Source: Thiotrichales bacterium
GTDB lineage: Bacteria > Pseudomonadota > Gammaproteobacteria > Francisellales > CACEW01
Assembly: GCA_947478175.1 (NCBI GenBank)
Contig: CANJUQ010000017.1
Span: forward strand, 1-37,715
Length of the DNA: 37,715 nucleotides
Direction: 5' to 3'
Shown here: piece by piece, positions 16,754-25,056 of the stretch
Layout: each line of letters opens with the position of its first letter
How positions within the stretch are numbered: the first letter of the stretch is position 1
Program-made: the position numbers and the translations under genes
Notes under the pieces: model-generated
Database searches by the model: none
The model's input: only the letters and a program-made list of their open reading frames with translations
Told to the model about the DNA's origin: nothing

Positions 16754-18208
16754 ATGGATTTAACTCATGACTTAACTCAGAACCTCACTAAACCTTCCCA
16801 TCCAAAAGGCATGGGGACTTTGTTCCTGATGCAAATGCTTAGCATGATGGGTTTTTCCATTGTGTTTTCTTTATTGGTTTTATATTGCACGACCTACTTA
16901 CATATCAAAGATCAATCTGCCTACGCAGTCACAGCGGCTTTCAATGCCCTAGTTTTTGTGACTTCGATGCCAGCAGGTTGGATTGTTGAACGTTTTTTAG
17001 GTTTTAAACGTGGGACTTTATTAAGCATTATTTTGGGAGTGATTGGCTTGTCCGTCATGGCCATTCCGATGAAAAGTGCCATGTTATTAGGTCTTGGGAT
17101 TTTTATTTGTTCTAACGGCATGAGTGTGCCCTGTCTTTATGTTCTATTGGGAAATTTGTATGGCAAATCGCATCCCAAGAGAGAAGACGGGTTTGTACTG
17201 GCTTACATTGGCATGAATGTTGGAAGTTTTATTACTTCGCTGTTTTCAGGGACTATTTCTGAAAAAATGGGCTTTGGCGTGGCGTTTATCATTGGGGCCA
17301 TCGCTCTCGCTTGTATGCTGCCTATTTTATGGACGCGTCGACATATTTTTGTCGAGACACGAATTTATACAAAACAAGAACATGGTTGGGGATTATTACT
17401 GAGCTTGGTCATGATTAGCTGTACCGTGACGCTGACGATTTTTTCCAGTATCAGCAACGCCCTGATGTTAATTTTGGGCTTTGCCTCTTTAGGCTATGTG
17501 ATATGGCTGGCTAAAAAAGAAAATGAACATGCCAAACGGGGTCTGATTATTTTTACTTTATTAACTTCTGTGTCGATTATTTTTTGGACTTTATATTCGC
17601 TTTCTCCGTCTTTAATCATGTTATTCACGGAGCGTTATGTCGATCGAATGGTCGGGTCTTATCAAATTCCTACAGCGAATTTATCTTCTTTGAATCCATT
17701 TTTTATTGTCACCATGGGGCCGACGCTTTCGTTTTTGTTGGCTTATTTAAAACGCAAAAAGCAGTTTGTGTTATCGACGACCAGTAAATTTGGATTTGGG
17801 ACAGTCTTGATGGGCATAGGTTATTTAGTTTTAGGCTGTAGCTTATTTTTTGATCCGAGTTACACCAAGATTGCTTTGTACTGGATTATCTTAAGTTATT
17901 TTTTCCAGACAGTAGGTGAGCTTTTTGTCGGACCAATTGGCTATGCCATGGTCGGTGATTTAGTGCCGATTTCTAGAATTGGTCTGATGATGGGGATCTG
18001 GCAATTGTCTACAGGGATTGCGGGTGCTTTGTCTAATTATCTAGCTGACTATGCAACGCCGAGTGATGATACGAGCCATTTTTCGATGCGCCTCAATGAA
18101 CTGTCTTATGAACATGCATTTTTTATTTATGGGGCGGTGACTGTGTTAGTAGGCATATCCATTGGTTTGATGTCTGGAAAAATTAAGCGATATTTGGCCG
18201 CCGTTTAA
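16754..18208 (+). CDS. POT/PTR family proton-coupled oligopeptide transporter
   Basis: This is an inner-membrane carrier of the major facilitator type that takes up di- and tripeptides with protons. The 484-residue protein has about 12-14 hydrophobic segments. After the second and third segments it shows the family pattern: PAGWIVERFLGFKRGT, and GNLYGKSHPKREDGFVLAYIGMNVGSFI, which matches the PTR2 signature region. FFQTVGELFVGPIGYAMV near residue 390 matches the late-helix motif with a conserved Glu. The substrate cannot be told from sequence. There is no clear Shine-Dalgarno sequence before the ATG. Peptide uptake suits a bacterium living on host-derived amino acids. Confidence 0.85.
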   Translation: MDLTHDLTQNLTKPSHPKGMGTLFLMQMLSMMGFSIVFSLLVLYCTTYLHIKDQSAYAVTAAFNALVFVTSMPAGWIVERFLGFKRGTLLSIILGVIGLSVMAIPMKSAMLLGLGIFICSNGMSVPCLYVLLGNLYGKSHPKREDGFVLAYIGMNVGSFITSLFSGTISEKMGFGVAFIIGAIALACMLPILWTRRHIFVETRIYTKQEHGWGLLLSLVMISCTVTLTIFSSISNALMLILGFASLGYVIWLAKKENEHAKRGLIIFTLLTSVSIIFWTLYSLSPSLIMLFTERYVDRMVGSYQIPTANLSSLNPFFIVTMGPTLSFLLAYLKRKKQFVLSTTSKFGFGTVLMGIGYLVLGCSLFFDPSYTKIALYWIILSYFFQTVGELFVGPIGYAMVGDLVPISRIGLMMGIWQLSTGIAGALSNYLADYATPSDDTSHFSMRLNELSYEHAFFIYGAVTVLVGISIGLMSGKIKRYLAAV

Positions 18209-18243
18209 TTTATAATTTTTTTTGAAAAACATATGGAGAAAAC

Positions 18244-18525
18244 ATGCTGGTCATAGATATTGTTTATACAAAATCTTTAGAACAAATAGATCAATATTTA
18301 TTAGCCCATCGAGCGTTTTTGCAGCGCTATTATGATTTAGGGATTTTAATCGCCTCAGGCCCTAAAAATCCCAGAACAGGCGGAATTATTATTGCCTTGG
18401 GAACCCAAGAAAAAATAGAAAAAATCCTTCAAGAAGATCCGTTTTATCAGCAGGGTCTAGCCAGTTATAAGATCACCGAGTTTCAGGCCGTGAAGTCTTG
18501 TGAGGCGCTCAAGGGAATGATCTAA
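18244..18525 (+). CDS. YciI family protein
   Basis: This is a small cytoplasmic protein of the YciI (YCII-related, dimeric ferredoxin-like) family; its biochemical role is not firmly known. The 93 residues start MLVIDIVYTKSLEQIDQYL, followed by LAHRAFLQRYYDLGILIASGP (the conserved His and Asp of the putative active site), NPRTGGIIIALG and EDPFYQQGLASYKITEF. A strong GGAG lies about six bases before the ATG. It is 35 bases after the POT gene and shortly before gst, and is probably cotranscribed with one or both. Confidence 0.85.
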   Translation: MLVIDIVYTKSLEQIDQYLLAHRAFLQRYYDLGILIASGPKNPRTGGIIIALGTQEKIEKILQEDPFYQQGLASYKITEFQAVKSCEALKGMI

Positions 18526-18528
18526 TGC

Positions 18529-18555
18529 GCTCCTTTTTTTAAACAGGAGCTTTTT
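18529..18555 (+). terminator. GCTCCT/AGGAGC hairpin plus U-run that contains the gst ribosome site
   Basis: GCTCCT (18529-18534) can pair with AGGAGC (18545-18550) across a 10-base loop, followed by five Ts. It has the shape of a short intrinsic terminator. The right arm is also the Shine-Dalgarno sequence of the next gene, so the fold would also hide that ribosome site. Confidence 0.45.
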
Positions 18556-18557
18556 CC

Positions 18558-19187
18558 ATGATGAAGTTATTTATATCCCCCGGTGCTTGCAGCATGAGCT
18601 GTCATATTGTTTTAGAAGAAACACAGCTGCCCTTTGAATTGGCCAAAATTAGCTGGGCGCCTGAAGATCCTGTGAGAAAAACCTTGTTTACTTATAACCC
18701 CGCGGGAGCTGTTCCGACTTTGGTTTTATCCAATGGAAAAGTCTTAACTCAAAATATGGCCATCTTGGAATATATTGCTGATCAAAAGCCGTCAGCTGAA
18801 TTATTGGCGCCTGTCGGGACGTTTGAAAGAGTAGAAATAATCAGATGGTTATCTTTGGTTGCTTCTGATTTGCATAAAGCTTTTAGTCCATTATTTAACA
18901 TGGAAAGAATTACTAAGAATTCAGAAGCTCAGGCGGATATTAAAACTTATCAGTTTCAGCAGTTGGATCGTTTTTTTGGAATTTTAAATAGTCAGTTAGA
19001 AAAAAATAGTTATCTCTCTGGAGAAAAATTTTCTATTGCGGATGCTTATTTATTTCCGGTTTATCGCTGGTCCAAAAGTGTCAAATTTCCGATGGATAAA
19101 TACACGGCGTTGAATCAATACCATGCGCGTTTGGCCGAACGTCCCAGTATTCAAAAAGTATTAGAAAGAGAAGGGTTGAGTATCTAG
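18558..19187 (+). CDS. gst: Glutathione S-transferase, beta-class GstA-like
   Basis: This cytosolic enzyme conjugates glutathione to electrophiles. The 209 residues match the E. coli GstA pattern: an N-terminal thioredoxin-fold domain MKLFISPGACSMSCHIVLEE (catalytic Cys at about 11), the cis-proline segment AGAVPTLVLSNG, and TQNMAILEYIADQKP. The helical C-terminal domain follows, with SGEKFSIADAYLFPVYRW and LAERPSIQKVLEREGL. The first of two adjacent ATGs is chosen because AGGAG lies eight bases before it. That Shine-Dalgarno sequence is in a hairpin. The stop abuts the alaS ATG with no gap. Confidence 0.92.
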   Translation: MMKLFISPGACSMSCHIVLEETQLPFELAKISWAPEDPVRKTLFTYNPAGAVPTLVLSNGKVLTQNMAILEYIADQKPSAELLAPVGTFERVEIIRWLSLVASDLHKAFSPLFNMERITKNSEAQADIKTYQFQQLDRFFGILNSQLEKNSYLSGEKFSIADAYLFPVYRWSKSVKFPMDKYTALNQYHARLAERPSIQKVLEREGLSI

Positions 19188-21806
19188 ATGGATAGCCAGT
19201 TAATTCGAGAAACATTCACAAAATTTTTTACAGAACGCGGCCATCAAGCCGTTCCAAGATCTTCTTTAGTCCCAGGCAATGACCCGACTTTATTGTTTAC
19301 TAATTCGGGCATGGTTCAATTTAAAGATGTTTTTTTAGGATCTGACAAAAGACCTTATACCCGAGCCACGACGGTTCAGCCGTCTGTCAGAGCCGGTGGA
19401 AAGCATAATGATTTAGACAATGTTGGATATACAGCCAGACACCATACTTTTTTTGAGATGCTGGGTAATTTCAGCTTTGGCGATTATTTCAAAAAAGACG
19501 CGATTTTTTTCGCATGGGAATTTTTGACCCAAATATTAAAACTTCCTAAAGAAAAACTTTGGGTGACCGTCTATGAAAAAGACGATGAAGCTGCCGATAT
19601 TTGGATTAATCAAATTGGCGTAAATCCAGAGAGGCTGGCTCGAATTGGTGCAAAAGATAATTTTTGGCAAATGGGTGACACGGGACCCTGCGGGCCTTGT
19701 ACGGAAATTTTCTATGACCATGGCGATAAAATTTTCGGAGGACCTCCAGGGTCTCCTGACGCGGATGGAGATAGATTTATTGAAATCTGGAATTTGGTTT
19801 TCATGCAATATGATCGAGATCAAGCTGGAAACTTAAATCCATTACCCAAACCCTCTGTTGATACGGGCATGGGTCTAGAGCGCTTAGCGGCTATTTTGCA
19901 AGGCGTTCATGATAATTATGAAATCGATAGCTTTAAATTTTTGATTCAAAAAACCGCTGAAATTTTAAATATTAAAAATCTTGAAGAAAAATCTTTGAGG
20001 GTTATTTCAGATCATATTAGATCGACTAGTTTTTTAATTACGGACGGCGTCATGCCATCGAACGAAGGCCGCGGTTATGTCTTACGTCGAATTATTCGTC
20101 GGGCCATTAGACACGGGGAAAAACTAGGTGCGAAAGAAGTGTTTTTTTATCGTCTAGTGGATCCATTGGTTCAGATCATGGGAAAAGCGTATCCAGAATT
20201 AAAAGCTAATCGGAATTTGATTTGTGAAATTTTAGAAAAAGAAGAAATCCAATTTTTAAAGACTTTAGATAATGGCTTGAAATTATTTAATCAAGAAACA
20301 GCTGAATTAAATAAACGTGCAGAGCAGTCGGGTATTAAAATCTCTGGGGACTTGGTTTTTAAACTTTATGATACGTATGGATTCCCAGTCGATTTGACTC
20401 AAGATTTATCCAGAGAAAAAGGCTGGGTGATTGACATGGCTGAGTTTGAACAAGCCATGGAAGCGCAAAGAAATCGAGCTAGATCCGCCAGTCATTTTAA
20501 AGAAGCCTATCGATCTCCTGTGGGCTTAAATCAAGTCTCCAAATTTTTAGGCTATGAAACTTTAGAATCTGAATCTGTCATTGAGGGTATTTATATTGAC
20601 GGTCAGTCAGTCGAAAAATTAGAAGCGGGTCAGCAAGCTCAAATAGTTTTGAATCAATCGCCGTTCTATGGCGAATCTGGCGGACAAGTCGGCGATCAAG
20701 GGGTGTTATTGGGTTCGGGTGGAGAATTTATAGTCGAAGATACCCAAAAACATGGTGAGTCTATTGGTCATCATGGGGTTTTAAAATCAGGGGTTTTAAA
20801 AATTGCCCAAAAAATCCAAGCTCAAGTCAATCCAGAACTTCGGGGTTTAATAAAATTAAATCACTCGGCTACGCATTTATTAGATTCGGCTTTAAGAGAA
20901 ATCCTGGGAACACATGTTTTACAAAAGGGTTCTCAAGTTAGGTCAGATAGACTCAGATTTGATTTTTCGCATCCAAAAGCTTTGAGCTCAGAAGAAATTA
21001 AAAAAATAGAAGATCGAGTCAATCAAGAAATCTTAAAAAATAGTTCAGCTGAAACCGTCGTGACTGACTTAGAGTCCGCTAAGAAAATGGGTGCGATTGC
21101 TTTATTTGGTGAAAAATATGGTGATCAAGTTCGAGTGGTCAAAATGGGCGATTTCTCCATGGAGTTCTGTGGCGGAACGCATGTGGCGAGAACAGGTGAT
21201 ATTGGAATATTTAAAATTATTTCAGAATCTAGCGTTGCGTCAGGAGTTCGTCGTATAGAAGCTATTACGGGGAAAGCTGTTTTAGATTATTTGCAAAATT
21301 TAGAAAAACAGAGATCTGATCTAGCTAGTTTATTAAAAATTGCGCCGGATAAATTAGTAGACCGGGTGTCTGAGTTATTAAAAAAAATCAAAGAATTTTC
21401 AAATCAGTCCAATCAAAAAACAGCACAATCCCGCCCTCAGATGCCTAGTCAAGATTTAAGCCAATCAGCGATTTTATTATTGGACGATATTTATTTGATT
21501 AGCGCTGAATTATCTGGAGCGGATATTAAATTACTCAGAGAATCGGTGGATGATTTAAAAATAAAATTTAAAAAATCCGTGATTCTTTTAGCGTCTTGTC
21601 TGGATAACAAAGTGAATTTAATCGCTGGTGTGACGGATAATTTGACTTCAAAAATAAAAGCGGGTGATCTGATTAGTCACATTGCGCCTTTAGTGGGTGG
21701 TCGTGGGGGTGGTCGGGCTGATATGGCCCAGGCAGGTGGCAATTTACCAGATCAAATCCCGATGGCATTAGAAGAGGCAAAGCAATGGGTTCTTGGAAAA
21801 ATTTAA
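19188..21806 (+). CDS. alaS: Alanyl-tRNA synthetase
   Basis: AlaS charges tRNA-Ala and edits mischarged Ser/Gly. The 872 residues are close to the usual length (E. coli 876). The N-terminal class II catalytic domain carries PTLLFTNSGMVQFK, HHTFFEMLGNFSFGDYFK, GDTGPCGPCTEIFYD and VDTGMGLERLAAI. The editing domain has the zinc-binding NHSATHLLDSAL and CGGTHVARTGDIG. The C-terminal C-Ala domain has GGRGGGRADMAQAGG. It begins directly after the gst stop (TAG then ATG), so translation is probably coupled. It overlaps the next gene by 22 bases. Confidence 0.97.
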   Translation: MDSQLIRETFTKFFTERGHQAVPRSSLVPGNDPTLLFTNSGMVQFKDVFLGSDKRPYTRATTVQPSVRAGGKHNDLDNVGYTARHHTFFEMLGNFSFGDYFKKDAIFFAWEFLTQILKLPKEKLWVTVYEKDDEAADIWINQIGVNPERLARIGAKDNFWQMGDTGPCGPCTEIFYDHGDKIFGGPPGSPDADGDRFIEIWNLVFMQYDRDQAGNLNPLPKPSVDTGMGLERLAAILQGVHDNYEIDSFKFLIQKTAEILNIKNLEEKSLRVISDHIRSTSFLITDGVMPSNEGRGYVLRRIIRRAIRHGEKLGAKEVFFYRLVDPLVQIMGKAYPELKANRNLICEILEKEEIQFLKTLDNGLKLFNQETAELNKRAEQSGIKISGDLVFKLYDTYGFPVDLTQDLSREKGWVIDMAEFEQAMEAQRNRARSASHFKEAYRSPVGLNQVSKFLGYETLESESVIEGIYIDGQSVEKLEAGQQAQIVLNQSPFYGESGGQVGDQGVLLGSGGEFIVEDTQKHGESIGHHGVLKSGVLKIAQKIQAQVNPELRGLIKLNHSATHLLDSALREILGTHVLQKGSQVRSDRLRFDFSHPKALSSEEIKKIEDRVNQEILKNSSAETVVTDLESAKKMGAIALFGEKYGDQVRVVKMGDFSMEFCGGTHVARTGDIGIFKIISESSVASGVRRIEAITGKAVLDYLQNLEKQRSDLASLLKIAPDKLVDRVSELLKKIKEFSNQSNQKTAQSRPQMPSQDLSQSAILLLDDIYLISAELSGADIKLLRESVDDLKIKFKKSVILLASCLDNKVNLIAGVTDNLTSKIKAGDLISHIAPLVGGRGGGRADMAQAGGNLPDQIPMALEEAKQWVLGKI

Positions 21807-22528
21807 TTTGTATTGTGTTTTTTGCATCTTTATGGCCTGTGATAGCCATTGCAGATACAACATGCCAGCTGCCTGCCTATGCTGCGACTTATGACGTCAA
21901 TGCCTATGGTTTGAACGTTGGGACAACGCTTCAAAAATTAATGATTAGTCCTGATCAGACTTATAAAATTATTTTAGATTCTCAGTCGACGATTGCGCTT
22001 TATCAGGACCATATTCTCCAGATGAGTACAGGGGAAATTATTAATAGCCAGTTGGTTCCTCGATTATTTGATTCCCATCAGGATCATAAAAATAAAAATG
22101 AGCGGATTGATTTTGATTGGAAAAATCATGTAGCCCATTCAGATAAAAGTGATCAAGACAAAGAAGAAAGTAAAGATTTAGTGTTGCATCCCGGCACTGG
22201 AGATTTATTGTCTACCCAAATTTTATTAAGACAGTTGTTAATTAAAAATCCGGATCAAAAAAAATTATCATATGAATTAATTAAATCTAATAAATTTCAG
22301 ACTTATCAGTTTACCGTTGTGGGTACCGAGCTGACGGTTTTAAAAACCGTATTAGGCGATATTAAAACCATTCAGCTTGAAAGAACTGAGGGACCTAGAG
22401 TGGATGATTATTGGCTTGCGCCGAATTATGGATATTTACTAGTTAAATCCACTCAGACAAAAAATGGAGCGTTGCAGGTGACGTTGGTTTTGAAGACCTA
22501 TCAGGCTGAAAAAATTTGTTTGGAATAA
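21785..22528 (+). CDS. DUF3108 domain-containing exported protein
   Basis: This is a 247-residue protein of unknown function with an N-terminal signal peptide (hydrophobic segment 6-22, likely cleavage after AIA at 23). It is probably periplasmic. The mature part begins LPAYAATYDVNAYGLNVGTT, repeats short beta-strand segments, and ends DDYWLAPNYGYLLVKSTQTKNG, the layout of the DUF3108 family found across proteobacteria. A Lys/Asp-rich stretch near 100-130 looks like a loop. The ATG lies within alaS (22-base overlap), so its expression is tied to that gene. The palindromic element follows its stop after about 40 bases. Confidence 0.8.
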   Translation: MGSWKNLICIVFFASLWPVIAIADTTCQLPAYAATYDVNAYGLNVGTTLQKLMISPDQTYKIILDSQSTIALYQDHILQMSTGEIINSQLVPRLFDSHQDHKNKNERIDFDWKNHVAHSDKSDQDKEESKDLVLHPGTGDLLSTQILLRQLLIKNPDQKKLSYELIKSNKFQTYQFTVVGTELTVLKTVLGDIKTIQLERTEGPRVDDYWLAPNYGYLLVKSTQTKNGALQVTLVLKTYQAEKICLE

Positions 22529-22567
22529 AAAATGGTAAGAAGAAACCCTATATTTCTTGATGTTTCT

Positions 22568-22646
22568 CGTAGGGGCGGACCTGCGTGTCCGCCCTCGATA
22601 ATCACCTGCCACCGAACGAGGGCGGACACGCAGGTCCGCCCCTACG
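22568..22646 (+). repeat. GGGGCGGAC palindromic element, copy 2 (perfect arms)
   Basis: Arms at 22568-22597 and 22617-22646 are perfect 30-base inverted repeats around a 19-base loop. No T-run follows, so it is not a standard terminator. A perfect arm pair suggests a recent or actively maintained copy. The layout is that of a non-coding palindromic (MITE-like or REP-like) element. Confidence 0.95.
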
Positions 22647-22667
22647 CCGTTCTCATAAGAATTTCCC

Positions 22668-23903
22668 ATGCCCTTTGATCTTTTAGAACAAACCGTCTCA
22701 GCCTTAGCTTCTACCCATGTGCTATCCCAAAGATCCCCTGAGAAAATTTTCGAAAGAATTAATCTGGCGCTTAAAGAACTTAATTTAATTAAGCCCGATT
22801 ACCCCGTTGTTTTAATTGCTGGGACTAATGGCAAAGGTTCTGTCGCTCATGGGCTATCAGCTTGTTTAATAAACTCTGGAAAGAAAGTCGGGTTATTTAC
22901 TTCGCCACATCTTTGTTTTTTTAACGAAAGAATTCGAATTAATAATGTCCCAGTTTTTGATCAGGATTTATTAGAAATTCTGGAAGAAGAAAAAATAAAA
23001 AATATCTGTCTGAAATATGAGCTGAATTATTTTCAAATTAGTTTTGTTTTAGCTTTAAAAAGTTTTGAAAAAAATAATTTAGATATAGCGATCTTAGAAA
23101 TAGGGTTGGGTGGGCGATTTGATCCTGTTAATGCGCTAGAGCCTTGTTTGTCAATTATTACTTCGATTTCGAAAGACCATATGGAAATCTTGGGAAATAG
23201 TTTGGAAGAAATAGCTTGGCAAAAATTAGGGATTGTTAGAAAAAATATTCCCTTAATTTATGCGGACAGAAATCCCCAAGAAATAATTATTAAAAATACC
23301 TTGGCTTCTGAAACAAAAATCTATGGTCGGGATTTTGATTACCCCTCAGATTGGCCCGAGCCCAAGATGGCGAGAGAAAACGCGGCGGCGGTGATAGCAG
23401 CATTGGAATATTTAGTAGGGGCGGACCTTGTGTTCGCCCGTTGGATTAATGTCATTAATTTAATTCCTAATATCTCTGCCCCTGGCCGCTTAGTTTGGTT
23501 AGAGAAAGATGACCATAAAATTTTAATTGACGTCGCTCATAATGAAGACAGTTGTCGAAGGTTGCTGGGGTTTATTCAAGAAAAATTAAAACAATCTTGT
23601 GCTCGCCCTAAAATATTTGGGGTATTCACCGCCAAGCCAAATAAAGATCTTCGGGCCATGGTTTCTGTTATGTCTCCTGTTATTGATCACTGGTATTGCG
23701 TGGGTTTAGAAAACAACCCTGTGTGGCTTGAGTTTGGCGATTTAAATTTGCATCATTGCGCCGCTTTAAATCAGGCCTACGAAGAAGCCAAGCAGAATCT
23801 TGCACCCGGTGATTGGATTATTTGCTTCGGTTCTTTTTCAGTGGCTTCTTATGTCTTGCAAAAACTCGGAGTTTTTAAACATGGTGACGTTGTATTCGTT
23901 TAA
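22668..23903 (+). CDS. folC: Bifunctional dihydrofolate/folylpolyglutamate synthase FolC
   Basis: FolC adds glutamate to dihydropteroate and to folates, using ATP, in the cytoplasm. The 411 residues carry the P-loop GTNGKGS at 52-58, KVGLFTSPHLCFFNERI, LEIGLGGRFDPVNA, SIISKDHMEILG-like ITSISKDHMEILG, ENAAAVIAALEYL, and the C-terminal ligase domain PGRLVWLEKDDHKILIDVAHNEDS. Residues about 250-258 (VGADLVFAR) are encoded by an arm of the GGGGCGGAC element, which seems to replace a variable linker before PGR. The upstream Shine-Dalgarno sequence is weak. The gene overlaps cvpA by 23 bases, a folC-cvpA arrangement like E. coli without dedD. Confidence 0.93.
   Translation: MPFDLLEQTVSALASTHVLSQRSPEKIFERINLALKELNLIKPDYPVVLIAGTNGKGSVAHGLSACLINSGKKVGLFTSPHLCFFNERIRINNVPVFDQDLLEILEEEKIKNICLKYELNYFQISFVLALKSFEKNNLDIAILEIGLGGRFDPVNALEPCLSIITSISKDHMEILGNSLEEIAWQKLGIVRKNIPLIYADRNPQEIIIKNTLASETKIYGRDFDYPSDWPEPKMARENAAAVIAALEYLVGADLVFARWINVINLIPNISAPGRLVWLEKDDHKILIDVAHNEDSCRRLLGFIQEKLKQSCARPKIFGVFTAKPNKDLRAMVSVMSPVIDHWYCVGLENNPVWLEFGDLNLHHCAALNQAYEEAKQNLAPGDWIICFGSFSVASYVLQKLGVFKHGDVVFV
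23415..23439 (+). repeat. Single palindromic-element arm inside folC
   Basis: GTAGGGGCGGACCT is identical to the first 14 bases of the arm from 22569. The following TGTGTTCGCCC matches after a one-base deletion and two C-to-T changes. It is in frame in folC. No second arm is seen. Confidence 0.75.
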
Positions 23904-24402
23904 TTGGATAGACTATGTCTATTTTTTAGTCATTGTCTTATCGATGACTTTAGGCGCATGGCGAGGATTCGCGCGGTCTTTGCTGGCTTGCATTATTTGG
24001 ATTTTGGCGTTTATTTTGCCGGGAATCTTGGGTCAGCTGTTAGCGCCTTATTTTTCAAAAATGATCGATGGCTCTAATGCCCAGCTGTTTTTTGCAATGG
24101 GCAGTATTTTTATAGTCACCCTCGTGATTGGTTTTATTTTGGGTTGGATTATCAAAAAGAGTATTCAGGATTCTGAGTTTTCTGGCGCGGATCGTTTTAT
24201 GGGGGCTATTTTTGGGATCTTTAGAGGGATTGCCTTATTAGCCGTTGTGACGGCTTTAATTAGTCTGACTAATTTGGCTCAAACCCCTACTTGGCAAAAA
24301 TCAGTCTTAGTCCAAAGTTTTGATACAGCGATTGTAAATATTCTGTCGGTTTTCCCTGCGTCCTGGACTCAGACGGTGGATCAGAAAATTCTAAGTACTT
24401 AA
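23881..24402 (+). CDS. cvpA: CvpA family inner-membrane protein
   Basis: CvpA is a small membrane protein needed for colicin V production in E. coli and more generally linked to envelope homeostasis. From ATG 23881 it has 173 residues: NWIDYVYFLVIVLSMTLGAWRGFARSLL near the start (the conserved D and the GxxRGF turn), four hydrophobic segments, and DRFMGAIFGIFRGIALLAVV near residue 105, typical of the family. GGAG lies nine bases before this ATG. An earlier in-frame start at 23800 would sit deep inside folC and is not supported. purF, often next in gammaproteobacteria, does not follow. Confidence 0.88.
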   Translation: MVTLYSFNWIDYVYFLVIVLSMTLGAWRGFARSLLACIIWILAFILPGILGQLLAPYFSKMIDGSNAQLFFAMGSIFIVTLVIGFILGWIIKKSIQDSEFSGADRFMGAIFGIFRGIALLAVVTALISLTNLAQTPTWQKSVLVQSFDTAIVNILSVFPASWTQTVDQKILST

Positions 24403-24408
24403 GTTTTT

Positions 24409-25053
24409 ATGATGACACTGGATAGTCTGGTCAATAGCGCGAATCAATTATTAGATACTGGGGTTAAATATATTGATCTAACCCTTGGAATTTTGTTGGG
24501 CCTATTGGCGATTTATCTAGTTAATATTTTTGTATTTAAACGAAAGTTAAATTATTTGGGTGTCATTCCTCGGCGTTTATTGGGATTGCCGGGGATTATT
24601 TTTTCGCCATTTTTACATCAAGATTTTTCGCATTTGTTATTTAATTTGTTCCCATTATTTATTCTCACTAATTTGCTTTTAATCAGGGGTCTTGAAACTT
24701 ATTTAGCGGTGACGGTTATTTTAATTTTCATGACGGGAATTTTGACTTGGTTGTTTGGACGAATGGCCATTCATATTGGAGCCAGTAGTTTGATTTTGGG
24801 TTACTGGGGTTTTTTATTAATGAGCCTGTCGGGAGGCATAACGGTCTCGGCTGTTTTGACGGTTTTTGTTTGTCTTTATTATTTTGGAAATTTTATTTTC
24901 AGCATTATTCCACAGGCAGGCGAAGAGGGTGGGCAAGTTTCTTGGGAAGGCCATTTGTTTGGATTACTCAGTGGTTTTATTTTGGGTTATGAATGGTTTA
25001 TAGATCATGGAAAATTCATTATTGCTTTGGCAAATTATTTGGGATTGGCATAA
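24409..25053 (+). CDS. Rhomboid family intramembrane serine protease
   Basis: This is an integral membrane protein of 214 residues with about six hydrophobic segments. FSPFLHQDFSHLLFNLFPLFIL (near residue 68) is the rhomboid HxxxxHxxxN block. HIGASSLILGYWGFLL (near 123) carries the candidate catalytic serine in GASS instead of the usual GxSG. SWEGHLFGLLSGFILGYEW (near 180) carries the catalytic histidine. Rhomboids cleave single-pass membrane proteins; the substrate is unknown. It begins six bases after cvpA and ends three bases before the next gene, so it is part of that operon. Confidence 0.85.
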   Translation: MMTLDSLVNSANQLLDTGVKYIDLTLGILLGLLAIYLVNIFVFKRKLNYLGVIPRRLLGLPGIIFSPFLHQDFSHLLFNLFPLFILTNLLLIRGLETYLAVTVILIFMTGILTWLFGRMAIHIGASSLILGYWGFLLMSLSGGITVSAVLTVFVCLYYFGNFIFSIIPQAGEEGGQVSWEGHLFGLLSGFILGYEWFIDHGKFIIALANYLGLA

Positions 25054-25056
25054 ATC

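Noticed and set aside
22568..22646. Element as intrinsic terminator of alaS-DUF3108
   Set aside because: No T-run follows either arm. It may still affect mRNA stability.
22439..22669. Minus-strand frame through the palindromic element
   Set aside because: It is mostly the inverted repeat and the antisense of the DUF3108 gene. Similar Arg/Gly/Pro-rich frames arise from any copy of the element.
23800..23880. Longer start for CvpA
   Set aside because: The extension lies inside folC. ATG 23881 has GGAG nine bases upstream and begins at the conserved N-terminus.
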